The position numbers and the translations under genes are program-made. From NCBI GenBank assembly GCA_905234625.1, contig CAJOIC010000016.1:1-54713 (forward strand): DNA of 54,713 nucleotides, in the 5' to 3' direction. How positions within the stretch are numbered: the first letter of the stretch is position 1; every line of letters begins with the position of its first letter. Origin of the DNA: an uncultured Oscillospiraceae bacterium. GTDB taxonomy: Bacteria; Bacillota; Clostridia; Oscillospirales; Oscillospiraceae. The notes beneath the pieces are model-generated. The model saw nothing but the letters and a program-made list of their open reading frames with translations. It made no database searches and was not told where the DNA came from. Positions 28,553-36,565 of the stretch are shown one piece after another.

Positions 28553-29485
28553 TCAGTCGGCGACCTCTATATCCAGGCCCAGCTCCTTGGGGAGGAACCG
28601 GGGGCAGGTGCTCTCGGAGATGGTGATGACCGAGGCGGCGAGGCGGGTGCCGATCTCCACAGCCCGGGGCAGGGTCTTGCCGTAGGTCAGGCCCACGGCC
28701 ACCCCCGCGCAGAAGGCGTCTCCCGCGCCGGAGGTATCCCGGACCTTCACGGGCTCCGGCGGGTGATAGCCGCGGGTGCCGTCCATGGAGGCGTACACCG
28801 CGCCGCGGCTGCCCAGGGTCACCACCATGGAGGGGATGCGGGCCTTGAGGACCCGCTGGTACAGCTCCTCCGTCAGCTCCTCCGGCTCCATGGAGGAGAA
28901 ATCGTCCACGAACAGGATGCCCGCCTCCTGCAGGTTGCAGACGAAGCAGTCGATGGACTGGAAGAAGTCCCGCCGCTGGACCGCGATGGTCATGTTGGAC
29001 ACCACGGCGTAGACCTTTTTTCCGTATTTTTCGGCATAGCGAAAGACGCGCTTGACGATCTCCTTGTCGAGATCGATCTCCAGGACGATGCTGTCCGCGT
29101 CCCGGAAGATCTCGTCCCCCTTTTCGTCCAGCAGGGGGACGAGGTCGTCCATCCGGGGACGCTTGGAGATGGAGCCTGCCAGGTCGCCGGTATTGTCGAA
29201 TACCGCGAGCCAGATGCCCATGCCGTCGGGCTTCGTCAGGATGTAGTCGGTGTTCACCTTGTGCTTTTGGAGCTTGCGCAGCACCTCCGCCCCGGAGGCG
29301 GTGTCGTCCACCGTGCCCAGGAACACCGGGCGCAGCTCGACGTTCGCGATGTCCTCCGCCACGTTCCGGCCCACGCCGCCGTGGACCGTCTCCACCCGGC
29401 CGGCGTTCCGGCCCGTGGGACTGTACAGGTCGTCCGGGAACCCCTTGATGTCAACGAATACCGTGCCTATCACGACGATGGCCAT
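28553..29485 (-). CDS. PfkB family carbohydrate kinase
   Basis: A 310-residue ribokinase-like kinase. The N-terminal GGVGRNVAEDIANV holds the substrate-binding GG motif, and DTSGAGDAFCAGVAVG near residue 250 is PfkB signature 2 with the catalytic Asp and the anion hole. The first strand MAIVVIGTVFVDIKG and the NVAEDIA helix are typical of sugar or nucleoside kinases such as pseudouridine kinase or fructokinase. The substrate cannot be decided. The ATG at 29485 has GGGAGGGA upstream. It is transcribed alone. Confidence 0.88.
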   Translation of the reverse strand: MAIVVIGTVFVDIKGFPDDLYSPTGRNAGRVETVHGGVGRNVAEDIANVELRPVFLGTVDDTASGAEVLRKLQKHKVNTDYILTKPDGMGIWLAVFDNTGDLAGSISKRPRMDDLVPLLDEKGDEIFRDADSIVLEIDLDKEIVKRVFRYAEKYGKKVYAVVSNMTIAVQRRDFFQSIDCFVCNLQEAGILFVDDFSSMEPEELTEELYQRVLKARIPSMVVTLGSRGAVYASMDGTRGYHPPEPVKVRDTSGAGDAFCAGVAVGLTYGKTLPRAVEIGTRLAASVITISESTCPRFLPKELGLDIEVAD

Positions 29486-29521
29486 GGCCGATCCCTCCCA
29501 GTTTTTTCTTTCTGTGGCTCC

Positions 29522-29550
29522 ATTGTATCGGAAACGACGGCAAGAAACAA
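29522..29550 (-). promoter_or_regulatory. Promoter of the PfkB kinase gene
   Basis: Minus strand TTGTTT (29550-29545), 17-base spacer, TACAAT (29527-29522). Confidence 0.65.
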
Positions 29551-29583
29551 GCCCGCGAATTTGCATTTCCCTCGCCGGAGGCG

Positions 29584-29612
29584 TTGAAACGTCTCCGTTT
29601 TTGTTTTATAAT
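29584..29612 (+). promoter_or_regulatory. Promoter of the GT39-type gene cluster
   Basis: TTGAAA, 17-base spacer, TATAAT. The -35 box falls inside a small hairpin (GGAGGCGTT / AACGTCTCC). Confidence 0.75.
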
Positions 29613-29654
29613 AAGATGTTATAAAATCGCTTTCTCGTAATGGAGCTTTCTTGA

Positions 29655-31505
29655 ATGCTGGAGTATATCACCATCATCTTCCCCCTGGCCGCGGCGCTGT
29701 ACGCCCTGCTGTGGTTCTGCCGCTGGACGGGGGTCCATCGCCGTCCTCTGCCGGAGGGGGGCGTCCCGGAGAACGCTCTCCCCGGCCCCGGGCCCTTTTT
29801 TGAGAAGAAGGACTGGATCGCCCTGGGGATCATCACCCTGGTCTACGGGATCACGGCCTTCGTCGGCATCGGTTCCACGAAGGCGCCCCAGAGCTTCCTG
29901 CACTACACCGACGGCAACCAGTATGCCCTCATCGACCTGGGACAGGAGCGGCAGATCGGCGGCCTGCGGTATTATCCCGGCCTCGTCACCAAGGACTACA
30001 TCCTGGAGTTCTCCGCGGACGGGGAGACCTGGACCGCCCAGACGGACGAGGAGGGCGGTCCGGGCATGACCCAGCGGTACAGCCAGCTCTTCCGCTGGTG
30101 CGACGCGAGGCTGAACGCGGACAACGGCCCCGTCCGCTATATCCGCATCATCTCCGGCGGCGAGCAGGAGCTGGGGGAGATCGCCCTTTACGACGGGGCG
30201 GGACAGCTCATCCCCGCGACGGACTATACCGTTGCCCCGGGCTGCGAGGCCCTGACGGACGAGCAGGACACGATCCCCGAGAAGTACGACTACAAAAACG
30301 GCACCTATTTCGACGAGATCTATTTCCCCCGCACGGCCCTGGAGATGATCCGTCAGATGTGGCCCTATGAGATCACTCACCCGCCCCTTGGCAAGGCCAT
30401 CATCAGCCTGGGCGTGCGGATCTTCGGCATGACGCCCTTCGGCTGGCGGTCCATGGGGGTGCTGTTCGGCGTGCTGATGCTGCCGGTGCTGTATGTCCTC
30501 ATCAAAAAAATGAGCGGCGATACGGCGGCGGCCGCCTGCGGGACCGTCATATTCGCCTTCGACTTCATGCATTTCACCCAGACCCGTCTCGCCACCATCG
30601 ATACCTACGCCGTGTTCTTCATCCTGTGCATGGAGCTGTTCATGTACCTTTGGCTGACGGAGCCGGAGGGAAAGCGCCGCCTGCTGTGGCTGGGGCTGTC
30701 CGGGCTCAGCTTCGGCCTGGGCGCCGCCAGCAAGTGGGTGTGCATCTACGCCGGCGCGGGATTGGCCGTCCTGTGGGCGGTGTACTGGATCGTCCGGGCC
30801 CTGCGGGAGGGGAGGGCCATGCTGCGCCCCTTCGCCGTGAACATCGCCTGGTGTCTTCTGTTTTTCGTGGCGGTCCCCGCGGCGGTATACTACGTCAGCT
30901 ACTGGTCCTATGCCCCCAGCCAGGGGGTGACCGGGCCCTTCCGGCTGTTCAAGTCCGGATATTTGAAGATCGTTCTGGACAACCAGAAATATATGTTCAA
31001 CTACCACTCCGACCTGGAAGCCACCCATCCCTACTCGTCGAAGTGGTATGAGTGGGTGCTGGACATCCGTCCCATCCTGTACTATCTTGAGAACTTCGAC
31101 GACGGCACGAGATCCGCCTTCGGGGCCTTCTCGAACCCCATGGTGTGCTGGGGCGGCATCCTGGCCATGGGGGGCATGGGCTGGCTGGCCGTCCGGGAGC
31201 GTGACCAGCGGGCGATATTCATCCTCATCGGGTATCTGGCGAACCTCCTGCCCTGGGTGCTGGTCAGTCGCCTGACCTTCGCCTATCACTATTTTCCCTG
31301 CACGGTGTTCCTCGTGCTGGCCCTGGCCCATATCTTCGCGGATCTGCGGCGGCGGGAGGACGGCTGGCCCCTGTCCGTGGGGGGCTTCACCGCCCTGTGC
31401 GTCGGACTTTTTGCGATGTTTTATCCCGTGCTGTCCGGCGTCCGGGTCAGCACGGAATACACCACCTATTTCCTAAAATGGTTTGTTGACAAATGGCCGT
31501 TCTGA
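29655..31505 (+). CDS. GT39-type membrane glycosyltransferase with a discoidin-like insert
   Basis: A 616-residue polytopic protein of the protein-O-mannosyltransferase (PMT/GT39) kind, using a lipid-phosphate sugar donor on the outer membrane face. The acidic motif YFDEIYFPR (Asp220-Glu221) and THPPLGK (241-247) in the first external loop are hallmarks. Residues about 80-185, between the second segment and this motif, look like an F5/8 type C (discoidin) beta-sandwich: ALIDLGQERQIGGLRYY, ILEFSADGETW, VRYIRIISGG. That domain could bind a glycan acceptor. The acceptor and sugar are unknown. The downstream PHP gene overlaps its end by 13 bases. Confidence 0.85.
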   Translation: MLEYITIIFPLAAALYALLWFCRWTGVHRRPLPEGGVPENALPGPGPFFEKKDWIALGIITLVYGITAFVGIGSTKAPQSFLHYTDGNQYALIDLGQERQIGGLRYYPGLVTKDYILEFSADGETWTAQTDEEGGPGMTQRYSQLFRWCDARLNADNGPVRYIRIISGGEQELGEIALYDGAGQLIPATDYTVAPGCEALTDEQDTIPEKYDYKNGTYFDEIYFPRTALEMIRQMWPYEITHPPLGKAIISLGVRIFGMTPFGWRSMGVLFGVLMLPVLYVLIKKMSGDTAAAACGTVIFAFDFMHFTQTRLATIDTYAVFFILCMELFMYLWLTEPEGKRRLLWLGLSGLSFGLGAASKWVCIYAGAGLAVLWAVYWIVRALREGRAMLRPFAVNIAWCLLFFVAVPAAVYYVSYWSYAPSQGVTGPFRLFKSGYLKIVLDNQKYMFNYHSDLEATHPYSSKWYEWVLDIRPILYYLENFDDGTRSAFGAFSNPMVCWGGILAMGGMGWLAVRERDQRAIFILIGYLANLLPWVLVSRLTFAYHYFPCTVFLVLALAHIFADLRRREDGWPLSVGGFTALCVGLFAMFYPVLSGVRVSTEYTTYFLKWFVDKWPF

Positions 31506-32314
31506 CAGATTATCACGTACACACCGAGATCTCCCGGGACTCCTCCGCGCCCTATTTCGACATGGTCATGGCGGAGTATGACGCCGGGGTGCGGCACCTG
31601 TGCGTCACGGACCACTGCGATACCGTGGACTGGAAGACCATGGGCTTCTGGGAGCCCTGCCGGGATGTGGCCCGCCGGGAGCGGGAGATGTACGAAAAAT
31701 ACATCGACCGCCTGCCGAAGGACCTGGAGCTGCGTATGGGCATGGAGCTGGCGGAGGTCCACTTCCACCCGGAGCTCCTGCCGGAGCTCACGGCGCCCGA
31801 CTGGCTGGATTTCATCCTGGGCTCCTTCCATATCACGAAGGAGTACGGCGACTTCCACGAGATGGACTACCGGGACCCGGCCTTCCGGGCGGAGCTGTGG
31901 GACATCTACCTCACCGGCCTCGACACCGTGGCCTCCTACGACTATTTCGACGTGATGGCCCACATCGGGTACTGGCGGCGGTACGCCTGGCAGCAGGGGT
32001 ACGACGAGGCCCTGACCCTCGCAAAGCACGGCGACCGGGTGGAGAGGCTTTTGCGGACCCTCATCCACAACGGACGGGGCATCGAGATCAACTGCTCCGG
32101 CCTCCGGGACGGCTGCGGGCCCTTCCCCTCCCCGGAGATCCTGCGGCTGTACCGGGCGCTGGGGGGCGAGATCATCACCGTGGGCTCCGACGCCCACCGC
32201 CCGGCGGACGCCGCCAAGTGCGTGGACGTGGGCCTGGATATATTGAGAGACTGCGGCTTCCGCTATATCACCGTGTTCACGAAGCGGAGACCGGACTTCA
32301 TACCCATCGACTAA
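31493..32314 (+). CDS. PHP domain phosphatase, HisJ-like
   Basis: A 273-residue PHP-family metal-dependent phosphoesterase. Metal ligands are seen in DYHVHTEISRD (His-x-His), CVTDHCDTVDW, GMELAEVHFHPE, ILGSFHIT and TVGSDAHRPADA. The overall pattern matches histidinol-phosphatase HisJ/HisK, but no other histidine gene is close, so another phosphate ester may be the substrate. The start lies 13 bases inside the upstream glycosyltransferase gene, implying coupling. RpiB follows ten bases downstream. Confidence 0.85.
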   Translation: MAVLTDYHVHTEISRDSSAPYFDMVMAEYDAGVRHLCVTDHCDTVDWKTMGFWEPCRDVARREREMYEKYIDRLPKDLELRMGMELAEVHFHPELLPELTAPDWLDFILGSFHITKEYGDFHEMDYRDPAFRAELWDIYLTGLDTVASYDYFDVMAHIGYWRRYAWQQGYDEALTLAKHGDRVERLLRTLIHNGRGIEINCSGLRDGCGPFPSPEILRLYRALGGEIITVGSDAHRPADAAKCVDVGLDILRDCGFRYITVFTKRRPDFIPID

Positions 32315-32324
32315 GGAGAGTACT

Positions 32325-32762
32325 ATGATCGCTATCGCATCCGATCACGGCGGCTTCGCCATGAAGACCCAGCTCATCGCCCACCTGAAGGACAGAGGCG
32401 TCGACTTCGAGGACCTGGGCTGTTATTCCGAGGCCAGCGTCGATTACCCCGTCTACGCCGAGAAGGCCGCCCGGGGCGTCGCGGCGGGGACCTATGACAG
32501 GGCGGTCCTCATCTGCGGCACGGGCATCGGCATGTCCATGGCCGCGAACAAGATCCCCGGCATCCGCGCCGCCCTCTGCGCCGACTGCTATTCCGCGGAG
32601 ATGACCCGGGCCCACAACGACTCCAATGTCCTCTGCCTGGGCGGCCGGACCATCGGCATAGAGCTGGCCAAGCGTATCCTGGACATCTGGCTGGAAACGC
32701 CCTTTTCCGGCCTGGAGAAGCATGCCCGCCGCATCGGTCTCATAGCGGGGCTGGAGGAGTGA
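32325..32762 (+). CDS. rpiB: Ribose 5-phosphate isomerase B
   Basis: A 145-residue RpiB/LacAB-type isomerase interconverting ribose 5-phosphate and ribulose 5-phosphate in the pentose phosphate pathway. MIAIASDHGGFAMK is the N-terminal phosphate/metal-free active-site strand, and CGTGIGMSMAANKIPGIRAALC contains the catalytic Cys. AHNDSNVLCLGGR is also conserved. Length is normal. The ATG has AAGGAGAG upstream. Some RpiB proteins act on allose or galactose 6-phosphate, which cannot be excluded. Confidence 0.95.
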   Translation: MIAIASDHGGFAMKTQLIAHLKDRGVDFEDLGCYSEASVDYPVYAEKAARGVAAGTYDRAVLICGTGIGMSMAANKIPGIRAALCADCYSAEMTRAHNDSNVLCLGGRTIGIELAKRILDIWLETPFSGLEKHARRIGLIAGLEE

Positions 32763-32763
32763 C

Positions 32764-33909
32764 ATGCCGTACCGGCCGAAGGACATATATCGCGGCCGCC
32801 GGAAGTACCGGGTGCCGCTGACCATCGGGCTGTTCGTCCTGGCCTTCCTGCTCATCGGCGCCGTGGGGATGTTCTATTTCCTCCAGCAGTTTTTGGTGTA
32901 CGACCAGACCGGCGTCCGGCTGCAGCTGCCCTTCATGGCTTCGGAGACGGTGGAGGAGCCGGAGGAGCAGGTAAGCGCCCCGGCTTTCGAGCCGGTGGAG
33001 GTCCAGGTGATCTATGAGGCGCCGGATTTCTCCGATCTCGACCTGGGCGGCTGGGAGGAGCTTTCTCCCACGAAGGCGCTGTTCGTGCCCTTCTCCGACG
33101 CGGCGGACGAAATGAAGCTGGACGCCGCCGTGATGGGGCTCGGCAGCGAGTACGACGGCGTGGTGCTGGAGCTGAAGGGGCCGGAGGGCCGCCTTGCCTG
33201 GACCTCCGACTGCGACATGGCGGTGGCCTACGGCACCGCGGGCACCATGGACTATACGGAGACCGTCGCCGCCCTGCATGAGCGGGGCCTCACCGCCGCG
33301 GCGCAGATCAGCTGCCTGGCGGACGAGCTCCTGTGCACCCGCAACTGGCCCGTGGCCCTGCGGACCGCCTCCGGCGACACCTACTCCGACGGGGACGGGA
33401 CCTACTGGCTGGACCCCTATAACCGGGAGGTGCGGGACTATATCTCCGACCTGATGGGGGAGCTTGCCGCCATGGGCTTCGACGAGATCATCCTGGCGGA
33501 CCTGTACCACCCCGTCAGCGATAACGCGGAGCTGGCGGACGACGGGTCCTACCTGAGCACCGGCTTCCGGTACTCCGTCACCGTGCAGACCGCGCCGGAC
33601 CCCGTGAACGCTGTGTGCCAGATGGCCCGGCGTCTGGCGGAGACCATGGAGGGGAGCGGCATCGCCGTCTCCGCCCTGCTGGACGAGGATTCCCTGCTGA
33701 CCGGAAACGGCGCCGCCACGGGACAGGATATCTCCCTGTTCTGGCGGATCTTTGCCCGGCTGTACTGTCCCTGTGAGAGCTGGAACGCCATGACGGACCT
33801 GGAATCCGCCGCCGAGACCCTGAACGGCGGGGAGATCGCCGTCCGTTTCGTGCCCGTGTGCGGTTACGCCCCCGAGGGCTTCGAGAGTTACGTCATCGTC
33901 GGGGAATGA
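32764..33909 (+). CDS. Membrane-anchored glycoside-hydrolase-like protein (DUF4015-like), function unknown
   Basis: A 381-residue protein starting one base after rpiB. A basic N-terminus (YRGRRKYR) and one transmembrane segment (about 18-44) place the bulk outside the cell. After a Glu/Pro linker, the rest resembles a TIM barrel of the putative glycosyl hydrolase DUF4015 kind: AVMGLGSEYDGVVLELKG, then YWLDPYNREVRDYISDLM and GFDEIILADLYHPV. In DUF4015 proteins the last motif usually ends in an Asp/Tyr-rich FDYIRFP; here ADLYHP replaces it. The possible polysaccharide substrate is unknown, but the neighbouring GT39 gene suggests envelope glycans. Confidence 0.65.
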   Translation: MPYRPKDIYRGRRKYRVPLTIGLFVLAFLLIGAVGMFYFLQQFLVYDQTGVRLQLPFMASETVEEPEEQVSAPAFEPVEVQVIYEAPDFSDLDLGGWEELSPTKALFVPFSDAADEMKLDAAVMGLGSEYDGVVLELKGPEGRLAWTSDCDMAVAYGTAGTMDYTETVAALHERGLTAAAQISCLADELLCTRNWPVALRTASGDTYSDGDGTYWLDPYNREVRDYISDLMGELAAMGFDEIILADLYHPVSDNAELADDGSYLSTGFRYSVTVQTAPDPVNAVCQMARRLAETMEGSGIAVSALLDEDSLLTGNGAATGQDISLFWRIFARLYCPCESWNAMTDLESAAETLNGGEIAVRFVPVCGYAPEGFESYVIVGE

Positions 33910-33920
33910 TATGAAAAAAG

Positions 33921-33951
33921 CAGCGCCCGCTTCGGATGGAAGCGGGCGCTG
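33921..33951 (-). terminator. Intrinsic terminator of pheA (convergent spacer)
   Basis: Perfect 13-base-pair stem CAGCGCCCGCTTC with a five-base loop. On the minus strand it is followed by CTTTTTTC, giving pheA a strong terminator; the plus strand has no U run. Confidence 0.9.
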
Positions 33952-33965
33952 GGTCTATGGGGAGG

Positions 33966-35108
33966 TCACACGATCTCGGAATAGCTCCCCAGGTACCGGA
34001 AGGTCTCGCACAGGTGCTCGAGATCGTTCATAAGCTGGATGAACCGGGGGGAGTACACCGGGGTGTCCAGGTCGAAATAGAACATGAACTCGAAATCCCG
34101 GTCGGGCAGGGGGCGGCTCTCCAGCTTGGTGAGGTTGATGTTCAGGGCGTTGATGCGGGCCATGATGCTGTACAGCGCGCCGGGACGGTGGGGGGTGGTG
34201 AGCATGACGCTGGTCCGGTCCGCGCCGGGATAGATCTCCAGATTCTTCCCGATGCAGATGAACCGGGTGTGGTTGTTGCCCATGTCCTGGACGGCGGAGG
34301 CTAGGGTGTGCAGGCCGTAGAGCTCCGCGCAGCTCCGGGAGGACAGGGCGGCGATGTCGTTCCGGCCGGACTCCGCCACCATCTTCGCGGCCACGGCGGT
34401 GTTCTCCACGGCGGTCACCCGGATGTCGGGGTAGCCCCGCAGGAAGCCGGCGCACTGGCTGATGGCCTGCTCGTGGGAGATGATGTCCCGAATGTCCTCG
34501 ATCCGCGCGCCGGGCCGGGCGAGAAGGTTGTGGTCCACCTTCAGCCGGACGGAGCGGACGATGCTGAAATTATACTGCATCATCAGGTCGTAGATCTTAT
34601 TGACGGAGCCGGCGGTGCTGTTCTCCAGGGGCAGCACCCCGTACTGGCAGAAGCCGCCCGCGATGGCGGCGAAGACCGCTTCGAAGCTGGAGACATAGGA
34701 GATGGTGGGCTCCCGGAAGAGCTTCTCCACGGCGATCTGAGAGTAGGCCCCCTCCACGCCCTGGCAGACCACGGTGGCCTTCTCCGGAAAGAGCGCGGGA
34801 GTGATCTCCAGCGCCGCGGCGATGCGGGCGCTCTGGGGGCTGGCGCCGTTGGTCACCGTGGCCATATAGCTCCGGCTCACGTCCGAGAGCGTTGCGTACA
34901 GCACCCCGGCGTAGCTCTCCAGCTTCTCCCCCGCCTGCTCCCGGAACCGGGACCGGGCCACCCGCTCCGTATGCCGGTCGGGGATGAAGATGCCCCGGGC
35001 GGCCTTCTCCCGGGCGATATCCGCGCAGAGCTCCATCCGCCGGGCGAAGAGCTCTCCCAGCTCCCCGTCGATCTGCTCTATCTCCTCATGCAGTCGTTCC
35101 AGTTCCAT
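33966..35108 (-). CDS. pheA: Bifunctional chorismate mutase / prephenate dehydratase (P-protein)
   Basis: A 380-residue enzyme catalysing the last dedicated steps to phenylpyruvate. The chorismate mutase domain spans about residues 1-90 (LHEEIEQIDGELGELFARRMELC). The prephenate dehydratase domain follows (VCQGVEGAYSQIA, GVLPLENSTAGSV, NNHTRFICIG). The C-terminal ACT domain has GALYSIMARI and LTKLESRPLP, the ESRP motif that binds phenylalanine for feedback inhibition. The ATG at 35108 has AAAGGGG seven bases upstream. A terminator hairpin ends 20 bases before it and a Phe-rich leader peptide precedes that, so transcription is probably attenuated by phenylalanine supply. Confidence 0.97.
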   Translation of the reverse strand: MELERLHEEIEQIDGELGELFARRMELCADIAREKAARGIFIPDRHTERVARSRFREQAGEKLESYAGVLYATLSDVSRSYMATVTNGASPQSARIAAALEITPALFPEKATVVCQGVEGAYSQIAVEKLFREPTISYVSSFEAVFAAIAGGFCQYGVLPLENSTAGSVNKIYDLMMQYNFSIVRSVRLKVDHNLLARPGARIEDIRDIISHEQAISQCAGFLRGYPDIRVTAVENTAVAAKMVAESGRNDIAALSSRSCAELYGLHTLASAVQDMGNNHTRFICIGKNLEIYPGADRTSVMLTTPHRPGALYSIMARINALNINLTKLESRPLPDRDFEFMFYFDLDTPVYSPRFIQLMNDLEHLCETFRYLGSYSEIV

Positions 35109-35127
35109 ATACTGCCCCTTTCTGCGC

Positions 35128-35166
35128 AAAAAACGGCTGTGCGGTGGATTTCCACTGCACAGCCGT
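35128..35166 (-). terminator. Attenuator terminator in the pheA leader
   Basis: On the minus strand ACGGCTGTGCAGTGGA pairs with TCCACCGCACAGCCGT and is followed directly by a run of six T. It ends 20 bases upstream of the pheA start and 32 bases after the leader peptide stop. Confidence 0.9.
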
Positions 35167-35197
35167 AGTTTTTCGTTCCGTGACAGCCGAAATCGCT

Positions 35198-35251
35198 TTA
35201 CCTTGTCTCAGGAAAGGTAAAGAAGCGAAATTCGGCGGTAAAGAAGCGCAT
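35198..35251 (-). CDS. pheL: Phenylalanine attenuator leader peptide
   Basis: A 17-codon frame encoding MRFFTAEFRFFTFPETR, with six Phe codons, including two FF pairs. It has its own strong ribosome site (AAAGGAG, six bases before the ATG), lies 30 bases after a consensus promoter, and is followed by a terminator and then pheA. Such a peptide lets ribosomes stall when charged tRNA-Phe is scarce. The 3' part of the frame is itself in a hairpin (CTTTACCTT / AAGGTAAAG), and a longer pairing GCCGAA / TTCGGC encloses it. Product function as a peptide is not expected; the act of translating it is the signal. Confidence 0.87.
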   Translation of the reverse strand: MRFFTAEFRFFTFPETR

Positions 35252-35280
35252 GTCGTTCTCCTTTGATTTAACGTATTACC

Positions 35281-35309
35281 ATGATACACTTCTTGGCGGG
35301 CGTTGTCAA
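35281..35309 (-). promoter_or_regulatory. Sigma-A promoter of pheL-pheA
   Basis: Minus strand TTGACA (35309-35304), 17-base spacer, TATCAT (35286-35281). The -35 box contains the stop codon of pfkA. Confidence 0.9.
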
Positions 35310-36391
35310 TCCCCAAGGCAGATGCCGATGTCCCGGGCGGTCCGGATCAAGGGGTGGTCCGTGGGGAGGAATTTCGTCCGGCTGGCGGCCTCCTCCAGCG
35401 GGATGGAGGTGATCTCGCCGTTCTGCAGGGCCACCATGCGTCCGTACTGCTGACGGATGATGAGGTTCGCGGCGGCGACGCCGAAGCGGGTGGCCAGAAG
35501 CCGGTCATAGGGGCAGGGGGGACCGCCCCGCTGGTAGTGGCCGGGGACGGTGACCCGGGTCTCCTGGCCCGTCAGCCGCTCCAGCTCCGCCGCGATGGCG
35601 TAGGACACGGTGGGATGGGGGGAGTTCTCCCGGTTCTTCCGCTTGGTCTCCTCGTCAAGCTGCGCCTCGTGGATGGAGACGGCGCCCTCCGCGCAGGCCA
35701 CGATGGAGAACATCCGTCCCGTGCGCTTCCGGGCCTCGATGAGGGCGGCCGCCTTCTCGAGATCGTAGGGGATCTCCGGGATCAGGATCACGTCCGCGCC
35801 GCTGGAGATGCCGGCGCTGAGGGTCAGCCATCCGGCGTCCCGGCCCATGAGCTCCACCACGAAGATGCGCCCGTGGGAGCTGGCGGTGGAGTGGATATAG
35901 TCCATGACCTCCGTGGCGATGTTCACGGCGGTCTGGAAGCCGAAGGTGGAGTCGGTGCCGTAGATGTCGTTGTCGATGGTCTTGGGCAGGGTGATGACGT
36001 TCATCCCGGCGTCCGCGATGAGCTTCGCGCTCTTCTGGGTGCCATTGCCGCCCATGATGACCAGGCAGTCCAGGTTCAGACGGTTGTAGGTGTGGAGCAT
36101 GTCGGGGATGACGCTGTTGCCCTCATCGTCCACGATGTCCTTCCCGGGGACGTAGTTCTGGCGGGAGGTGCCCAGGATCGTGCCCCCCAGCGCCAGGATG
36201 CCGGAGAAGTCCTTCGGCTCCATGAACTTGTAGTCGCCCTCGATGAGACCCCGGTAGCCGTCGTACATACCGTAGATCTCCACATTGTCCAGCTGTTCGA
36301 ACAGGGTCTTGCCCACGCCCCGGATGGCGGCGTTCAGGCCCTGACAGTCGCCGCCGCTGGTGACCAGGGCGACGCGGGTCATTCTTTTCAA
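35306..36391 (-). CDS. pfkA: 6-phosphofructokinase
   Basis: A 361-residue glycolytic kinase forming fructose 1,6-bisphosphate. TSGGDCQGLNAAIRG is the N-terminal nucleotide loop, MGGNGTQKSA (113-122) the second, and LPKTIDNDIYGTD (135-147) carries the catalytic Asp. Gly in the GGNGT motif points to ATP rather than pyrophosphate use, while the Lys in PKTIDND is shared with the pyrophosphate and actinobacterial ATP group, so this is a mixed, group III type. The start is TTG at 36391: AAGGAGG lies eight bases before it, while the in-frame ATG at 36382 would be 17 bases away. Confidence 0.93.
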   Translation of the reverse strand: MKRMTRVALVTSGGDCQGLNAAIRGVGKTLFEQLDNVEIYGMYDGYRGLIEGDYKFMEPKDFSGILALGGTILGTSRQNYVPGKDIVDDEGNSVIPDMLHTYNRLNLDCLVIMGGNGTQKSAKLIADAGMNVITLPKTIDNDIYGTDSTFGFQTAVNIATEVMDYIHSTASSHGRIFVVELMGRDAGWLTLSAGISSGADVILIPEIPYDLEKAAALIEARKRTGRMFSIVACAEGAVSIHEAQLDEETKRKNRENSPHPTVSYAIAAELERLTGQETRVTVPGHYQRGGPPCPYDRLLATRFGVAAANLIIRQQYGRMVALQNGEITSIPLEEAASRTKFLPTDHPLIRTARDIGICLGD

Positions 36392-36422
36392 AACGGGAGC
36401 CTCCTTACGAGATTCTGCCCGT

Positions 36423-36452
36423 ATTATGCGCCATCTGACAATTTCCTGTCAA
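36423..36452 (-). promoter_or_regulatory. Promoter of pfkA
   Basis: Minus strand TTGACA (36452-36447), 18-base spacer, CATAAT (36428-36423). Confidence 0.75.
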
Positions 36453-36512
36453 TAGACAGATTCCACAAATACCCTCACAAAACCAATGAAACAGACGAAA
36501 AAACGAAACAGA

Positions 36513-36533
36513 AGCCGGGCGAATGGCCCGGCT
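36513..36533 (-). terminator. Intrinsic terminator of the rnf operon
   Basis: Eight-base-pair stem AGCCGGGC / GCCCGGCT with a five-base loop; the minus strand continues TCTGTTTCGTTTTTTCG. Confidence 0.75.
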
Positions 36534-36565
36534 CCCTATGGTTTGTGATGCTCTTGCGGGGTGTG

